Shown: one piece after another, positions 43,507-52,822 of the stretch
How positions within the stretch are numbered: position 1 is the stretch's first letter
How the letters are laid out: each line of letters starts with the position of its first letter
Assembly (NCBI RefSeq): GCF_018130545.1
Contig: NZ_JAFCKF010000006.1
Coordinates: 248,001 to 312,000 of the forward strand
DNA from: Bradyrhizobium tropiciagri
Lineage (GTDB): Bacteria; Pseudomonadota; Alphaproteobacteria; Rhizobiales; Xanthobacteraceae
Length of the DNA stretch: 64,000 nucleotides
Direction: 5' to 3'
Notes under the pieces: generated by a model
What the model was told of the DNA's origin: nothing
Databases searched by the model: none
Seen by the model: the letters and a program-made list of their open reading frames with translations, nothing else
Made by a program: the position numbers and the translations under genes

Positions 43507-44217
43507 ATGTTGGATCGACGACGGATCGTTGCAGGCCTTGGTACGATGGCGCTTGCGACGCTGGTTCCCGAAAGTCTCTGGGCGGCGGCGATCAAGCCCG
43601 ATGATGGCTCCGCGCTGCTCGTGATCGACGTCCAGAACTGCTTCCTGCCCGGCGGCAGCCTCGCGGTGAAGGATGGCGAGCAAGTGGTGCCGGTCATCAA
43701 CAAGATCGCCAAGAGCTTTGCCAATGTGGTGATGACGCAGGACTGGCACACGCCCGGACACGTCTCGTTTGCCTCGGTCCATGCCGGCAAGAAGCCGTTC
43801 GAGACCATCGACCTCGCCTATGGCAAGCAGGTGCTGTGGCCCGACCATTGCGTGCAGGGCACCGACGGCGCCTCGCTGTCGAAGGAGCTCGCGATCCCGC
43901 AGGCCGAGCTGATCATCCGCAAGGGCTTTCACAAGGACGTCGACAGCTACTCCGCCTTCACCGAGGCTGACGGCAAGACCACAACCGGGCTCGCCGCCTA
44001 TCTGAAGGCGCGCAACGTCGAGCGGCTCTTCGTGGCCGGGCTTGCCACCGATTTCTGCGTGGCCTGGACCGCGCTCGATGCGCGCAAGGCCGGCTTCGAA
44101 ACCTACGTGGTGGAAGATGCCTGCCGCGGCATCGACACGCAGGGATCGCTCGCCAAGGCCTGGTCCGACATGGACAAGGCCGGCGTCAAGCGAATCCAGT
44201 CGTCGGATATCGCGTAG
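43507..44217 (+). CDS. pncA: Nicotinamidase/pyrazinamidase with export signal
   Basis: A 236-residue hydrolase converting nicotinamide to nicotinate and ammonia. All catalytic residues are present: Asp41 (LLVIDVQNCF), Lys139 (IIRKGFH) and Cys184 (ATDFCV), with metal ligands Asp80, His81 and His85 (TQDWHTPGH). Unusually, residues 1-28 form an export signal with Arg residues (MLDRRRIVAGLGTMALATLV, cut near WAA), probably Tat. Most bacterial PncA proteins are cytoplasmic, so this one likely salvages nicotinamide in the periplasm. Its ribosome-binding site lies in a hairpin. It converges with grpE 6 nt away. Confidence 0.9.
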   Translation: MLDRRRIVAGLGTMALATLVPESLWAAAIKPDDGSALLVIDVQNCFLPGGSLAVKDGEQVVPVINKIAKSFANVVMTQDWHTPGHVSFASVHAGKKPFETIDLAYGKQVLWPDHCVQGTDGASLSKELAIPQAELIIRKGFHKDVDSYSAFTEADGKTTTGLAAYLKARNVERLFVAGLATDFCVAWTALDARKAGFETYVVEDACRGIDTQGSLAKAWSDMDKAGVKRIQSSDIA

Positions 44218-44223
44218 GAGAGA

Positions 44224-44829
44224 TCAGACCGTGAAGTCGGCGCTCGGGGCGGCCTTGGCGCCGCCCTTGGAGACGCCGACCAGCGCCGGACGCAGGATGC
44301 GCTCGCCGATCATGTAGCCGGCCTGCACGACCTGCACCACGGTGCCGGACGGCACCGACGCATCAGGCACCTCGAACATCGCCTGCTGGAAGTTCGGATC
44401 GAACTTCTCGCCGATCGGATCGAACTTCTTGACGCCGTTCTTCTCCAGCGTGTTGAGCAGCGAACGCTCGGTCAGCTCGACGCCTTCGAGCAGCGCCTTC
44501 AGGCCGGGATCGGCGGCTTCCTTGGTCTCGGCCGGCACCGCATCGAGCGCGCGCTGCAGATTATCGGCGATATCGAGCACGTCGCGGGCAAAGCCGGTGA
44601 TGCCATAGGTCTTGGCGTCGGCGACCTCGCGGCGGGTGCGCTGCCGGAGATTCTCCATCTCGGCCAGCGTGCGCAGCGTCCGGTCGCGCGCCTCGGCGAG
44701 TTCCTTGGTCAGCGCCTCGGCCGATCCCACTTCGGGATCGTCCGGCATGATGTAGGGCTTCGAGACCACGGGCTCACCCGTCGGCGCCGAATTCTCGGTG
44801 TTGTCATTGGCCCGGTTCGGATCGGTCAT
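44224..44829 (-). CDS. grpE: Nucleotide exchange factor GrpE
   Basis: A 201-residue dimeric cochaperone that releases ADP from DnaK. After a disordered acidic N terminus comes the long coiled-coil helix ([20 protein letters not shown]), then the four-helix bundle and the C-terminal beta-domain with the signature [14 protein letters not shown]...[23 protein letters not shown] (quoted in parts). ATG 44829 is preferred to the longer frame start. A sigma-32-like promoter lies at 44885-44913. hrcA is upstream on the same strand, 164 nt away. Confidence 0.97.
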   Translation of the reverse strand: MTDPNRANDNTENSAPTGEPVVSKPYIMPDDPEVGSAEALTKELAEARDRTLRTLAEMENLRQRTRREVADAKTYGITGFARDVLDIADNLQRALDAVPAETKEAADPGLKALLEGVELTERSLLNTLEKNGVKKFDPIGEKFDPNFQQAMFEVPDASVPSGTVVQVVQAGYMIGERILRPALVGVSKGGAKAAPSADFTV

Positions 44830-44884
44830 GGCGTGCCTTCTCGAAAACTCGCGTCGGTTCAAATCTTGGGGATTGCTGCCCGGG

Positions 44885-44913
44885 ATATCGTGCTTTAGGC
44901 CGGGAAAATCAAG
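44885..44913 (-). promoter_or_regulatory. Candidate sigma-32 (RpoH) promoter of grpE
   Basis: On the minus strand CTTGAT (44913-44908), 17 nt, CGATAT (44890-44885). It parallels the dnaK candidate (CTTGCG-N16-CTATAT). The predicted start is about 50 nt before the grpE ATG, so grpE could be induced by heat apart from hrcA. Confidence 0.5.
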
Positions 44914-44993
44914 CGCAACATACCGGTCTTGGGAACAGGGACCTCCGGTTCGGGCGACGAAAGCCCGTCAAATGAAAGCGAAATCTGCTCCGG

Positions 44994-46082
44994 TCAGCCG
45001 CCCAGCATCTTGCTGACGATGCGCGCGGCATAGTCGACGGTCGGGATCACCCGCGCATAGTTCAGCCGCGTCGGTCCGATCACGCCGAGGACGCCGACGA
45101 TCCGGCCCTGGGCGTCGCCATAGGGCGCGATGATGGTGGAGGAACCCGACAGCGAGAACAGCTTGTTCTCCGAGCCGATGAAGATCCGCACGCCCTCGCC
45201 GCGTTCGGCGCGGCCGAGCAGATCGATCACGCCGCGCTTGGTTTCGAGATCGTCGAACAGTGACTTGATGCGCTCGAGATCGTCCAGCGCATGCAGATCC
45301 TCCAGCAGATTGGCGTGGCCGCGCACGATCAGCTGGCGGTCCTCGCTCTCGCCGCCGGACCAGCTCGCGATGCCGGCGGCGACCACCTTTTGCGTGAGCT
45401 GGTCGAGCTCGGCGCGGTTCTGCGTTAATGCCGTCTCGAGCTCGAGCCGCGCTTCGGCCAACGTCCGGCCGCGGATCCGCGCATTGAGGAAATTGGTCGC
45501 CTCCGTCAGCGCCGAGGATGGAACACCCGGCGGCAGCGCCAGCACCCGGTTTTCGACCTGGCCGTCTTCGCCGACCAGCACGACCAGCGCCTTCTCCGGT
45601 TCCAGCCGGACGAACTCGATATGCTTCAGCCGCGCATTCGACTTCTGCGTCAGCACCACTGCCGCGGCACGGGTCAGCCCCGATAGCCGCGTCAGCGCCT
45701 CGCCAAGCGCCGCCTCGACGGATTGCGCCCGGCCGACGGCCGCGAGCTGGGTCTGGATCGATTGACGCTCGGCCTCGGTGAGGTCGCCGACCTGCATCAG
45801 GGCGTCGACAAAGAAACGCAGGCCGAGCTCGGTCGGCAGCCGGCCGGCGGAGGTGTGCGGCGCATAGATCAGGCCGAGCTGTTCGAGATCCGACATCACA
45901 TTGCGGACCGAGGCCGGCGACAGCGGCAATGCGATCAGGCGCGAGATGTTGCGCGAGCCGACCGGCTCGCCCGTCGCGAGGTAGCTTTCGACGATTTGAC
46001 GAAAAATGTCGCGCGAACGCTCGTTGAGCTGGGCAAGCCCGGCATGCGGCGCGATCAGGCCGATCGGATCGTGGTGAGTCAC
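44994..46082 (-). CDS. hrcA: Heat-inducible transcription repressor HrcA
   Basis: A 362-residue repressor that binds CIRCE elements, usually at groESL. The winged-helix N-terminal domain is [20 protein letters not shown] and [20 protein letters not shown]; the central part has the HrcA signature [10 protein letters not shown]-like [20 protein letters not shown], and the C-terminal domain ends [23 protein letters not shown] 46082 (VTHHDPIGL) is chosen; GTG 46097 is possible. No CIRCE element is visible in this window, so its targets, such as groESL, are presumably elsewhere. It is divergent from rph. Confidence 0.95.
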   Translation of the reverse strand: MTHHDPIGLIAPHAGLAQLNERSRDIFRQIVESYLATGEPVGSRNISRLIALPLSPASVRNVMSDLEQLGLIYAPHTSAGRLPTELGLRFFVDALMQVGDLTEAERQSIQTQLAAVGRAQSVEAALGEALTRLSGLTRAAAVVLTQKSNARLKHIEFVRLEPEKALVVLVGEDGQVENRVLALPPGVPSSALTEATNFLNARIRGRTLAEARLELETALTQNRAELDQLTQKVVAAGIASWSGGESEDRQLIVRGHANLLEDLHALDDLERIKSLFDDLETKRGVIDLLGRAERGEGVRIFIGSENKLFSLSGSSTIIAPYGDAQGRIVGVLGVIGPTRLNYARVIPTVDYAARIVSKMLGG

Positions 46083-46277
46083 ACTCCAGTCCCTCACAAT
46101 TACTGCCTAATTTGTCGATCCGGGAGGCCGGTGACAAGCATGCATTCGGCCCCCTGGTACCGAACCTTACCGGGGCCGAAAACCCTCGCCAAAACCCTTT
46201 CCAAAGCCCTTGCCGCTGCCCGTTCCCGCTCCTACAAGCACGCCCAGCCATATCTCTCGGATTTTTGGAGGATTTCC

Positions 46278-46991
46278 ATGCGGCCAAGCCGCCGTGCGCC
46301 CGATGAACTGCGTCCCGTGTCGCTGGAACGCGGCGTCGTCAAATATGCCGAGGGTTCCTGCATGGTGAAGTTCGGCGACACCCATGTGCTGGTGACCGCC
46401 ACGCTGGAAGAGCGGTTGCCGCCATGGCTGAAGGGCCAGGGCCGCGGCTGGGTTACCGCCGAATACGGCATGCTGCCGCGCGCCACCTTGGAACGCACTC
46501 GCCGCGAGGCTTCTGCCGGCAAGCAGGGCGGGCGCACGGTCGAGATCCAGCGCCTGATCGGCCGCTCGCTGCGCGCCGCCGTCGATCTCGAAGCCCTTGG
46601 CGAGCGCCAGATCACGGTCGATTGCGACGTCATCCAGGCCGATGGCGGCACCCGTACCGCCTCGATCACCGGTGCCTGGGTGGCACTGGCCGACTGCATC
46701 AACTGGATGAAGACCCGCAACATGCTGAAGACCAACGTGTTGCGCGACAATGTGGCGGCGATCTCCTGCGGCATCTACCAGGGCACGCCGGTGCTCGATC
46801 TCGATTATGCCGAGGACTCCGAAGCCGACACCGACGCCAATTTCGTCATGACCGGCGACGGCCGCATCATCGAGGTGCAGGGCACCGCCGAGAAGACGCC
46901 GTTCACCCAGGACGAATTCCTGGCCCTGATGGCGCTGGCGCGCAAAGGTGTCGCGCGTCTGGTCGACTTGCAAAAGATCGCCGTGGCGTAG
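46278..46991 (+). CDS. rph: Ribonuclease PH
   Basis: A 237-residue phosphorolytic 3'-to-5' exoribonuclease that trims tRNA precursors and structured RNA tails. It starts [19 protein letters not shown] and has the family segments [48 protein letters not shown] and [33 protein letters not shown] places the ribosome-binding site well before ATG 46278. It leads the rph-rdgB-hemW run and is divergent from hrcA, a gene order conserved in related bacteria. Confidence 0.97.
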   Translation: MRPSRRAPDELRPVSLERGVVKYAEGSCMVKFGDTHVLVTATLEERLPPWLKGQGRGWVTAEYGMLPRATLERTRREASAGKQGGRTVEIQRLIGRSLRAAVDLEALGERQITVDCDVIQADGGTRTASITGAWVALADCINWMKTRNMLKTNVLRDNVAAISCGIYQGTPVLDLDYAEDSEADTDANFVMTGDGRIIEVQGTAEKTPFTQDEFLALMALARKGVARLVDLQKIAVA

Positions 46992-47002
46992 TCAGATTGG
47001 CC

Positions 47003-47638
47003 ATGCATCGCCGAATCACCGGAAGGCTCGTGATCGCCACCCATAATCCCGGCAAGCTTGCCGAGATGCGGGAACTGCTGGCGCCGCATGGCGTGGAGGC
47101 GGTGTCGGCCGGCGAGCTCGGCCTCGCCGAGCCCGAGGAGACCGGCGATAGTTTTCGTGCCAATGCGGCGATCAAGGCGGTTGCGGCGGCGAAGGCGACC
47201 GGATTGCCGGCCTTCGCCGACGATTCCGGCCTCGTCGTCGACGCGCTCGACGGCGCACCCGGCATCTACTCGGCGCGCTGGGCCGGCGAAGGCAAGGACT
47301 TCATGGCGGCGATGACGCGGATCGAGCGGCTGCTGCAGGAGCGCGGTGCCACCACACCCGAGCAGCGCAAAGCGCATTTCGTCTCCGCGCTGTGCGTGGC
47401 CTGGCCGGACGATCACCTCGAGGAGGTCGAGGCCCGCGTCGATGGAACCCTGGTTTGGCCGCCTCGCGGCACCGCCGGCTTCGGCTATGATCCGGCATTC
47501 CTGCCCGACGGTTACACGCGGACCTTTGGCGAGATGACCAGCATCGAGAAGCACGGCCTGCCGCCGCTCGGACTCGCGCTGTCGCATCGCGCCCGCGCCT
47601 TCGTGAAGCTCGCGGAGATCTGCCTTGAGCCACGCTGA
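47003..47638 (+). CDS. rdgB: XTP/dITP diphosphatase (RdgB/HAM1)
   Basis: A 211-residue pyrophosphatase that removes deaminated purine nucleotides (dITP, XTP) from the pool. Signatures: [18 protein letters not shown] (T/SxNxxK substrate loop), [24 protein letters not shown] in pieces, and [11 protein letters not shown] plus SHRARAF at the end. ATG 47003 is 11 nt after the rph stop; hemW overlaps its last 14 nt. The three genes are almost certainly one transcript. Confidence 0.96.
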   Translation: MHRRITGRLVIATHNPGKLAEMRELLAPHGVEAVSAGELGLAEPEETGDSFRANAAIKAVAAAKATGLPAFADDSGLVVDALDGAPGIYSARWAGEGKDFMAAMTRIERLLQERGATTPEQRKAHFVSALCVAWPDDHLEEVEARVDGTLVWPPRGTAGFGYDPAFLPDGYTRTFGEMTSIEKHGLPPLGLALSHRARAFVKLAEICLEPR

Positions 47639-48782
47639 CCGAGAAGCTTTCGGCGTCTACGCGCACTGGCCGTTCTGCCTGTCGAAATGCCCGTATTGCG
47701 ATTTCAACAGTCACGTGCGCCATGCGCCGGTCGACGAGGCGCGCTTCGTCCGCGCCTTCGCCCGCGAGATCGAGACAACAGCCGCGCGGGTGCCGGGGCG
47801 CGAGGTCACCTCGATCTTTCTCGGCGGCGGCACGCCCTCGCTGATGCAGCCACAGACTGTCGGCGCCGTGCTCGATGCGATCGGCAAGCACTGGCAGGTC
47901 TCGCGCGACGTCGAGGTCACGCTCGAGGCCAATCCGACCAGCGTCGAGGCGACGCGTTTTCGCGGCTATCGCGCGGCCGGCGTCAACCGCGTCTCGCTCG
48001 GCGTGCAGGCGCTGGATGATGCGTCATTGAAGGCATTGGGCCGCCTGCACACCGCGCGCGAGGCGCTCGACGCGGTTGCGATCGCGCGCTCGGCGTTCGA
48101 TCGTTACTCGTTCGATCTGATCTACGCCCGCCCCGACCAGACGCCACAGATGTGGGCCGATGAGTTGAAGCAGGCGATCTCGGAAGCGGCCGAGCACCTG
48201 TCGCTCTATCAGCTCACGATCGAGGAAGGCACACCGTTCTTCGGGCTGCATGCCGCCGGCAAATTGCAGACCCCGGACGAAGCGACCGCGCGCGCGCTCT
48301 ACGACGTGACGCAGGAGGTCTGCGCCCGCGAAGGATTGCCGGCTTACGAGATTTCGAACCACGCCCGCACCGGCGCGGAGTGCAAGCACAACCTGGTCTA
48401 CTGGCGAGGCGAGGAATATGCCGGCATCGGCCCAGGCGCGCACGGCCGGCTCGACATCGACGGCATCAGGCATGCGACCGCAACCGAGCGGCGTCCCGAG
48501 GCCTGGCTGCTGAATGTCGAGGAGCGCGGGCACGGCGTCGTCAGCGACGACAGCCTCAACAGCGAAGAACGCGCCGACGAATTCCTGCTGATGGGGCTGC
48601 GGCTCGCCGAGGGCATCGATCCCAAGCGCTATGCTGCACTCTCCGGCCGCCAGCTCGATCCGCACCGGATCGCCCTGCTGCGCGAGGAAGGTGCGATCGC
48701 CGTCGATGCCGACGGACGGCTGCGCGTGACGAAATCCGGATTCCCGGTGCTCGACGCGGTCGTGGCGGATCTCGCAGCCTAG
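47625..48782 (+). CDS. hemW: Radical SAM heme chaperone HemW
   Basis: A 385-residue protein related to coproporphyrinogen dehydrogenase HemN but acting as a heme-transfer chaperone. The radical-SAM cluster motif is [10 protein letters not shown] (CxxxCxxC) near residue 18-25; GGGTPSLM and LEANPT are SAM-contact regions. The C-terminal HemN domain is complete ([33 protein letters not shown]). The start is TTG 47625, 7 nt after GGAG and inside the end of rdgB; no later ATG keeps the conserved VYAHWPFC start. Confidence 0.93.
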   Translation: MSHADREAFGVYAHWPFCLSKCPYCDFNSHVRHAPVDEARFVRAFAREIETTAARVPGREVTSIFLGGGTPSLMQPQTVGAVLDAIGKHWQVSRDVEVTLEANPTSVEATRFRGYRAAGVNRVSLGVQALDDASLKALGRLHTAREALDAVAIARSAFDRYSFDLIYARPDQTPQMWADELKQAISEAAEHLSLYQLTIEEGTPFFGLHAAGKLQTPDEATARALYDVTQEVCAREGLPAYEISNHARTGAECKHNLVYWRGEEYAGIGPGAHGRLDIDGIRHATATERRPEAWLLNVEERGHGVVSDDSLNSEERADEFLLMGLRLAEGIDPKRYAALSGRQLDPHRIALLREEGAIAVDADGRLRVTKSGFPVLDAVVADLAA

Positions 48783-48872
48783 CTCCACGCTGCCAAATAT
48801 CGAAAACAACCCCATGCAAAGTAGCCGGCGGGTGCCGGCGCTCGACAAGGCAGCTCGACCGCCTGACGAAAA

Positions 48873-50081
48873 TTAAGCGCCAAAACTCTTCGGCGAGCCT
48901 GCGACCGGCGTGCTGCCGCCCGACGCCACCTTCATGACGGCAAGGCCACGCTCATTGGTGCCGTCGGAGCGGAACCGAAACAGCCCGTCGATGCCGGCAA
49001 AGCCCGACGGATTGGTCAGCGTCTCCGGCGCGAAGCGCTGCGCGCCTTGCGTGCGTGCCAGCGCCGCCATCAGCGCGACGGCATCATAGGCCAGCGTTGC
49101 GGTGCGCACCGGCTCACCGCCATATTTGGTGCGGTAACGGCCGGCGAAGCTGCGGAACCCTGACGGATCGGGCGCGGCATAGAGCCCACCCTGCAAGACC
49201 GGGCTCGCGAACACCCGCGGATTGTCCCACAGCCCGGTGCCGAGCAGCTGGATGTTGCGCAGGTTGGCACCCGCTGCGGTCAGCGCATCGGCGGTCGCGA
49301 CCACTGAATCGCCGTCATCGGCGATCAGCAGCGCGTCGGCCTGGCCGAGCGCCTGCGCCACGGTCCGCGCCGGCGTCGCGCGATCGGCGCCATACTTCTC
49401 GAACGCGACGACGCGGCCGTTCTTGCGGCCAACCGCCTGCTTGAACGCGGCCTCGACCACGTTGCCATAGGCGTTGTCCGGCACCATCGCAGCGAACGAG
49501 CGTTTTCCGATCCCTGAGGAATAGTCGACGATGCGATTGATGTCGGACTCCGGCAGGAAGCTCAGGAGGTAGACGCCGCGTCCGGCGACGCTCGAATCGG
49601 TCGAGAAGGCGATCACCGAGGTGCCGCGCGGCCGCGTCAGTTGCGCGACGGCGGGCACCGAGCCTGCGAACAGCGGTCCCAGAATGATCTCGGCGCCTTC
49701 GGACAGCGCCTGCTGGGCACCCTGCGACGCGCCCTGCGGGCTGCCGCCATCGTCCTTGATCAGGAGCTGGATGTTCGGGTTCTGGAATTCGGCCAGCGCC
49801 ATTTCGGCGGCGTTGCGCATCGACTGCGCGGCGAGCCCGGCATTGCCGGACGCCGACAGCGGCAAAATCAATCCAATCTTGACCTGCCCGGTGCCAACCG
49901 ACTGCGGCTGTTGCTGCGGGCCGGCGGGAAGGTCCTTCTGGCCCTGATCGTTAGAGAATTGGCTCAGGCTCTGCTGGATGCCGGAGCAGGCCGTCAGCAA
50001 CGGCGCGCCGACGATCAGGCCGAGCGCGGTCCGCCGGGTCGTGCCCAACGGCAGGGAGTTGCGGTGATGCGGGCCTTCCAT
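48873..50081 (-). CDS. LpoA-like penicillin-binding protein activator lipoprotein
   Basis: A 402-residue lipoprotein. The signal peptide ends in the lipobox LLTACSG, so it should be lipid-anchored, probably in the outer membrane. A Gln/Pro-rich linker leads to a type I periplasmic-binding fold (VKIGLILPLSASGNAGLAAQ, EIILGPLFAGSVPAVAQLTR, DINRIVDYSSGIGKRSFAAM), as in LpoA-type activators and in branched-chain amino-acid binding proteins. Its position divergent from rsmI is the typical lpoA place. In many alphaproteobacteria it is annotated simply as penicillin-binding protein activator or ABC substrate-binding protein. ATG 50081 begins MEGPHHRNS. Confidence 0.85.
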   Translation of the reverse strand: MEGPHHRNSLPLGTTRRTALGLIVGAPLLTACSGIQQSLSQFSNDQGQKDLPAGPQQQPQSVGTGQVKIGLILPLSASGNAGLAAQSMRNAAEMALAEFQNPNIQLLIKDDGGSPQGASQGAQQALSEGAEIILGPLFAGSVPAVAQLTRPRGTSVIAFSTDSSVAGRGVYLLSFLPESDINRIVDYSSGIGKRSFAAMVPDNAYGNVVEAAFKQAVGRKNGRVVAFEKYGADRATPARTVAQALGQADALLIADDGDSVVATADALTAAGANLRNIQLLGTGLWDNPRVFASPVLQGGLYAAPDPSGFRSFAGRYRTKYGGEPVRTATLAYDAVALMAALARTQGAQRFAPETLTNPSGFAGIDGLFRFRSDGTNERGLAVMKVASGGSTPVAGSPKSFGA

Positions 50082-50300
50082 CGTCTCTCTTCTCTTGGCC
50101 GACCAGGACCGGCCAGGACTCAATCGACCTCTGATGAGGCCGGTGGATTTGGGCATATTGTCGGCGAATAGTGAACTAAAACAAAAGGATTATGGCCTCG
50201 CGGCGCCGCTGCCGCGGCCTTCATGCCTCTCCTCGGGCAGCGTTCCGCACCGCTCTTTGCGGATGTGGCGCAAGCGCTGCCATCCCTCTAGATTGGCATT

Positions 50301-51254
50301 ATGCGCGCAAAAGCTAGTTCCCTCCACAGTTCGGATGCCACGACAGGCGCTGCGGCCAAAACGTTTGCGATCGGCGGCCAGCAGCTGGCCGCGCCCAAGG
50401 CCAGGCCCGGGCTCCATCTGGTTGCGACCCCGATCGGCAATCTCGCCGACATTACCCTGCGCGCGCTGGAGACATTGGCGGGCGTCGACGTCATCGCCTG
50501 CGAGGACACCAGAATTACGCGCCGGCTGACCGAGCGTTACGCGATCACCGCAGAGCTTGCGCTCTACCACGAGCACAATGCCGCCCAGGCGCGGCCCAAG
50601 ATCCTGGAACGGCTTGCGCAGGGCGCCGCGATCGCGCTGGTGTCCGACGCCGGCACGCCGCTGATCTCAGATCCCGGCTTCAAGCTGGTGCGCGAAGTCT
50701 GCGCCGCCGGGCACGCCGTCGTCGCGGTGCCCGGGCCGTCGTCGGTGCTGACGGCGCTGTCGGTTGCGGCGCTGCCGACCGATCGGTTCTTCTTCGAGGG
50801 ATTTCTGCCGGCCAAGGAGCACGCGCGTCGCGCACGGCTCACTGAGCTCGCCCGGATCGATGCGACGTTGGTGATGTTCGAATCCGGCAATCGCGTGCAG
50901 GACACGCTGCGCGATCTCGCCGCGATCATGGGCGGACGCGATGCCGCGATCTGCCGCGAGCTGACCAAGCTGCACGAGGAGGTCAAGCGCGCGCCCGTCG
51001 CAGAGCTCGCGGCAGGCGCGGATGCGCTGGAGACCCGCGGTGAATTTGTGCTCGTGATCGGACCGCCGGCCGATGACGCCGGGGTGATGGATGAGAATTC
51101 GCTCGACGACCTCCTGCGCGCGCAGCTCGGGCGCGGCAGCGTCAAGGATGCGGTCGCGCACGCGGTCGAACTGTCGGGCCGGCCGCGCCGCGAGGTCTAC
51201 GCCCGTGCGCTCGAGCTTGCGAAAGCCATCGGGGACGGCGATGGCCAAGACTGA
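50301..51254 (+). CDS. rsmI: 16S rRNA (cytidine1402-2'-O)-methyltransferase
   Basis: A 317-residue tetrapyrrole-methylase-fold enzyme that methylates the ribose of C1402 in the 16S decoding centre. Signatures: [48 protein letters not shown] and [20 protein letters not shown] 35-residue Ser/Ala-rich N-terminal extension precedes the fold; start ATG 50301. The stop lies inside the first codons of yraN (14-nt overlap), showing translational coupling. It is divergent from the lpoA-like gene. Confidence 0.95.
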   Translation: MRAKASSLHSSDATTGAAAKTFAIGGQQLAAPKARPGLHLVATPIGNLADITLRALETLAGVDVIACEDTRITRRLTERYAITAELALYHEHNAAQARPKILERLAQGAAIALVSDAGTPLISDPGFKLVREVCAAGHAVVAVPGPSSVLTALSVAALPTDRFFFEGFLPAKEHARRARLTELARIDATLVMFESGNRVQDTLRDLAAIMGGRDAAICRELTKLHEEVKRAPVAELAAGADALETRGEFVLVIGPPADDAGVMDENSLDDLLRAQLGRGSVKDAVAHAVELSGRPRREVYARALELAKAIGDGDGQD

Positions 51255-51654
51255 TAGTGCCAAAGCTGACAGTGCCAAGACTGACAGCGCCTCGCCCGAG
51301 CGCGTCGCCGCATTCCGCACCGGCATCTCGGCCGAAAGCCGCGCCGCGGCGCTCCTGATCGCCAAGGGCTATCGCATCCTGGCCCGGCGCTTCCGCACTC
51401 CTTATGGCGAGATCGACCTGGTGGCGCGCCGGCGCAACCTCGTCGCCTTCGTCGAGGTCAAGGCCCGGGCCAGCCTCGACGAGGCCGCTTATGCGGTGAC
51501 GCCGCGCCAGCAGCAGCGCATCGTCAATGCCGCCCAGGCCTGGCTGATGACGCATCCCGAGCATGCCGAATTTGATCTCAGATTCGACGCCGTACTGATT
51601 GCGCCGAAGAGCCTGCCGCGCCATCTGTTAGCGGCATTCGACGCAAGCCCATAG
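51241..51654 (+). CDS. yraN: YraN/UPF0102 family putative endonuclease-like protein
   Basis: A 137-residue protein of the YraN family, which has a Holliday-junction-resolvase-like fold and no proven function. The core motif is [25 protein letters not shown], in pieces GEIDLVA and FVEVKAR, with the nuclease-type E/D and E-x-K residues. Residues 3-17 are a triple [10 protein letters not shown] repeat encoded by three 15-bp tandem units, one of which contains the rsmI stop codon. gshB follows 32 nt later. Confidence 0.9.
   Translation: MAKTDSAKADSAKTDSASPERVAAFRTGISAESRAAALLIAKGYRILARRFRTPYGEIDLVARRRNLVAFVEVKARASLDEAAYAVTPRQQQRIVNAAQAWLMTHPEHAEFDLRFDAVLIAPKSLPRHLLAAFDASP
51247..51291. repeat. 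Three 15-bp tandem repeats in yraN start
   Basis: Three units, AAGACTGATAGTGCC, AAAGCTGACAGTGCC and AAGACTGACAGCGCC, encode [15 protein letters not shown]. Each unit is a multiple of three, so copy changes would keep the frame. The rsmI stop lies in the first unit. Confidence 0.85.
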
Positions 51655-51686
51655 ATTTTACCCTCAAGACCTCGCGGGACACGCCT

Positions 51687-52634
51687 ATGAAACTGAAGAT
51701 CGCCGTCCAGATGGATCCTATCGCGCGCATCAACGTCCGCGGCGATTCCACCTTTGCGCTGCTGCTCGAAGCGCAGAAGCGCGGCCACGGCATTTCCTAT
51801 TACACGCCCGACAAGCTGTCGCTGCGCGGCGAGGAGCTGGTGGCGCCGGTGCAGTCGCTCACCGTGCGCGACGAGGTCGGCGATCACTTCACCTTGGGCG
51901 AGCCGAAGCGCGAGGCGCTCAACGGCTTCGACGTCGTGCTGCTGCGCCAGGATCCGCCGTTCGACCTCGCCTATATCACCTCGACCCATCTGCTCGAGCG
52001 CATCCATCCGAAGACGCTGGTCGTCAATAATCCGGCCAGCGTGCGCAATGCGCCGGAAAAAATGTTCGTGATGAATTTCCCGCAGCTGATGCCGCCGACC
52101 CTGATCTCGCGCGACCTCGACGAGATCAATGCCTTCCGCGACCAGCACGGCGCGGTTGTCATGAAACCGTTGCACGGCCATGGCGGCGCCGCCGTCTTCC
52201 GCGTGATGCCGCAGGACATGAATTTCGGCTCGCTGTTCGACATGTTCTCGGTCACCTTCAAGGAGCCCTGGGTGATCCAGCGCTTCCTTCCCGAGGTGAA
52301 GCATGGCGACAAGCGCATCATTCTGGTCGACGGCGAATTCGCCGGCGCCGTCAACCGCGTGCCGGCGGCGGACGATCTGCGCTCCAACATGGTGCGCGGC
52401 GGCGCGGCCAAGGCGACCGAGCTGTCGGATCGCGAGCGCGAAATCTGCGCCACTGTCGGGCCCGCGTTGCGCGAACTCGGCCTGATGTTCGTCGGCCTCG
52501 ACGTGATCGACGGCAATCTGACCGAGATCAACGTCACCTCGCCCACCGGCATCCGCGCCATTCAGCGGCTCAACGGTCCCGATGTCGCAGCGATGATCTG
52601 GGATACCATCGAGAAGAAGCGCGCCGCGAAATAA
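51687..52634 (+). CDS. gshB: Glutathione synthetase
   Basis: A 315-residue ATP-grasp ligase joining gamma-glutamylcysteine and glycine. It begins [20 protein letters not shown], has [52 protein letters not shown] and the C-terminal [24 protein letters not shown]/Mg-binding end. Length and motifs are standard for proteobacterial GshB. It closes the rsmI-yraN-gshB run. Confidence 0.97.
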   Translation: MKLKIAVQMDPIARINVRGDSTFALLLEAQKRGHGISYYTPDKLSLRGEELVAPVQSLTVRDEVGDHFTLGEPKREALNGFDVVLLRQDPPFDLAYITSTHLLERIHPKTLVVNNPASVRNAPEKMFVMNFPQLMPPTLISRDLDEINAFRDQHGAVVMKPLHGHGGAAVFRVMPQDMNFGSLFDMFSVTFKEPWVIQRFLPEVKHGDKRIILVDGEFAGAVNRVPAADDLRSNMVRGGAAKATELSDREREICATVGPALRELGLMFVGLDVIDGNLTEINVTSPTGIRAIQRLNGPDVAAMIWDTIEKKRAAK

Positions 52635-52659
52635 TCCTCTCTTGTGCAATGCACATATA

Positions 52660-52685
52660 GGTTGAACTCTGGCCAGAGTTCGACC
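52660..52685. promoter_or_regulatory. 26-bp near-perfect palindrome after gshB
   Basis: GGTTGAACTCTGG and CCAGAGTTCGACC are mirror arms with one mismatch and no spacer, 26 nt beyond the gshB stop and 138 nt before the MBL gene. Zero loop length argues against an efficient RNA terminator and for a DNA-binding site. No regulator is nearby. Confidence 0.4.
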
Positions 52686-52822
52686 GTGCCTGCGTTCGCC
52701 TTATTCTACTTGCCAGCTTGCGCAGGCGCGGGCAGCATCCTCTTGCCTGCGTCAGGTCAAGCGGCGGGTCAACGCGCGGGCAACAACGCGACAAACTCAT
52801 AAAAATTGTGGAGGAAGACGTT

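Noticed and set aside
46083-46277. CIRCE element between hrcA and rph
   Set aside because: I looked for TTAGCACTC-N9-GAGTGCTAA and found no match on either strand.
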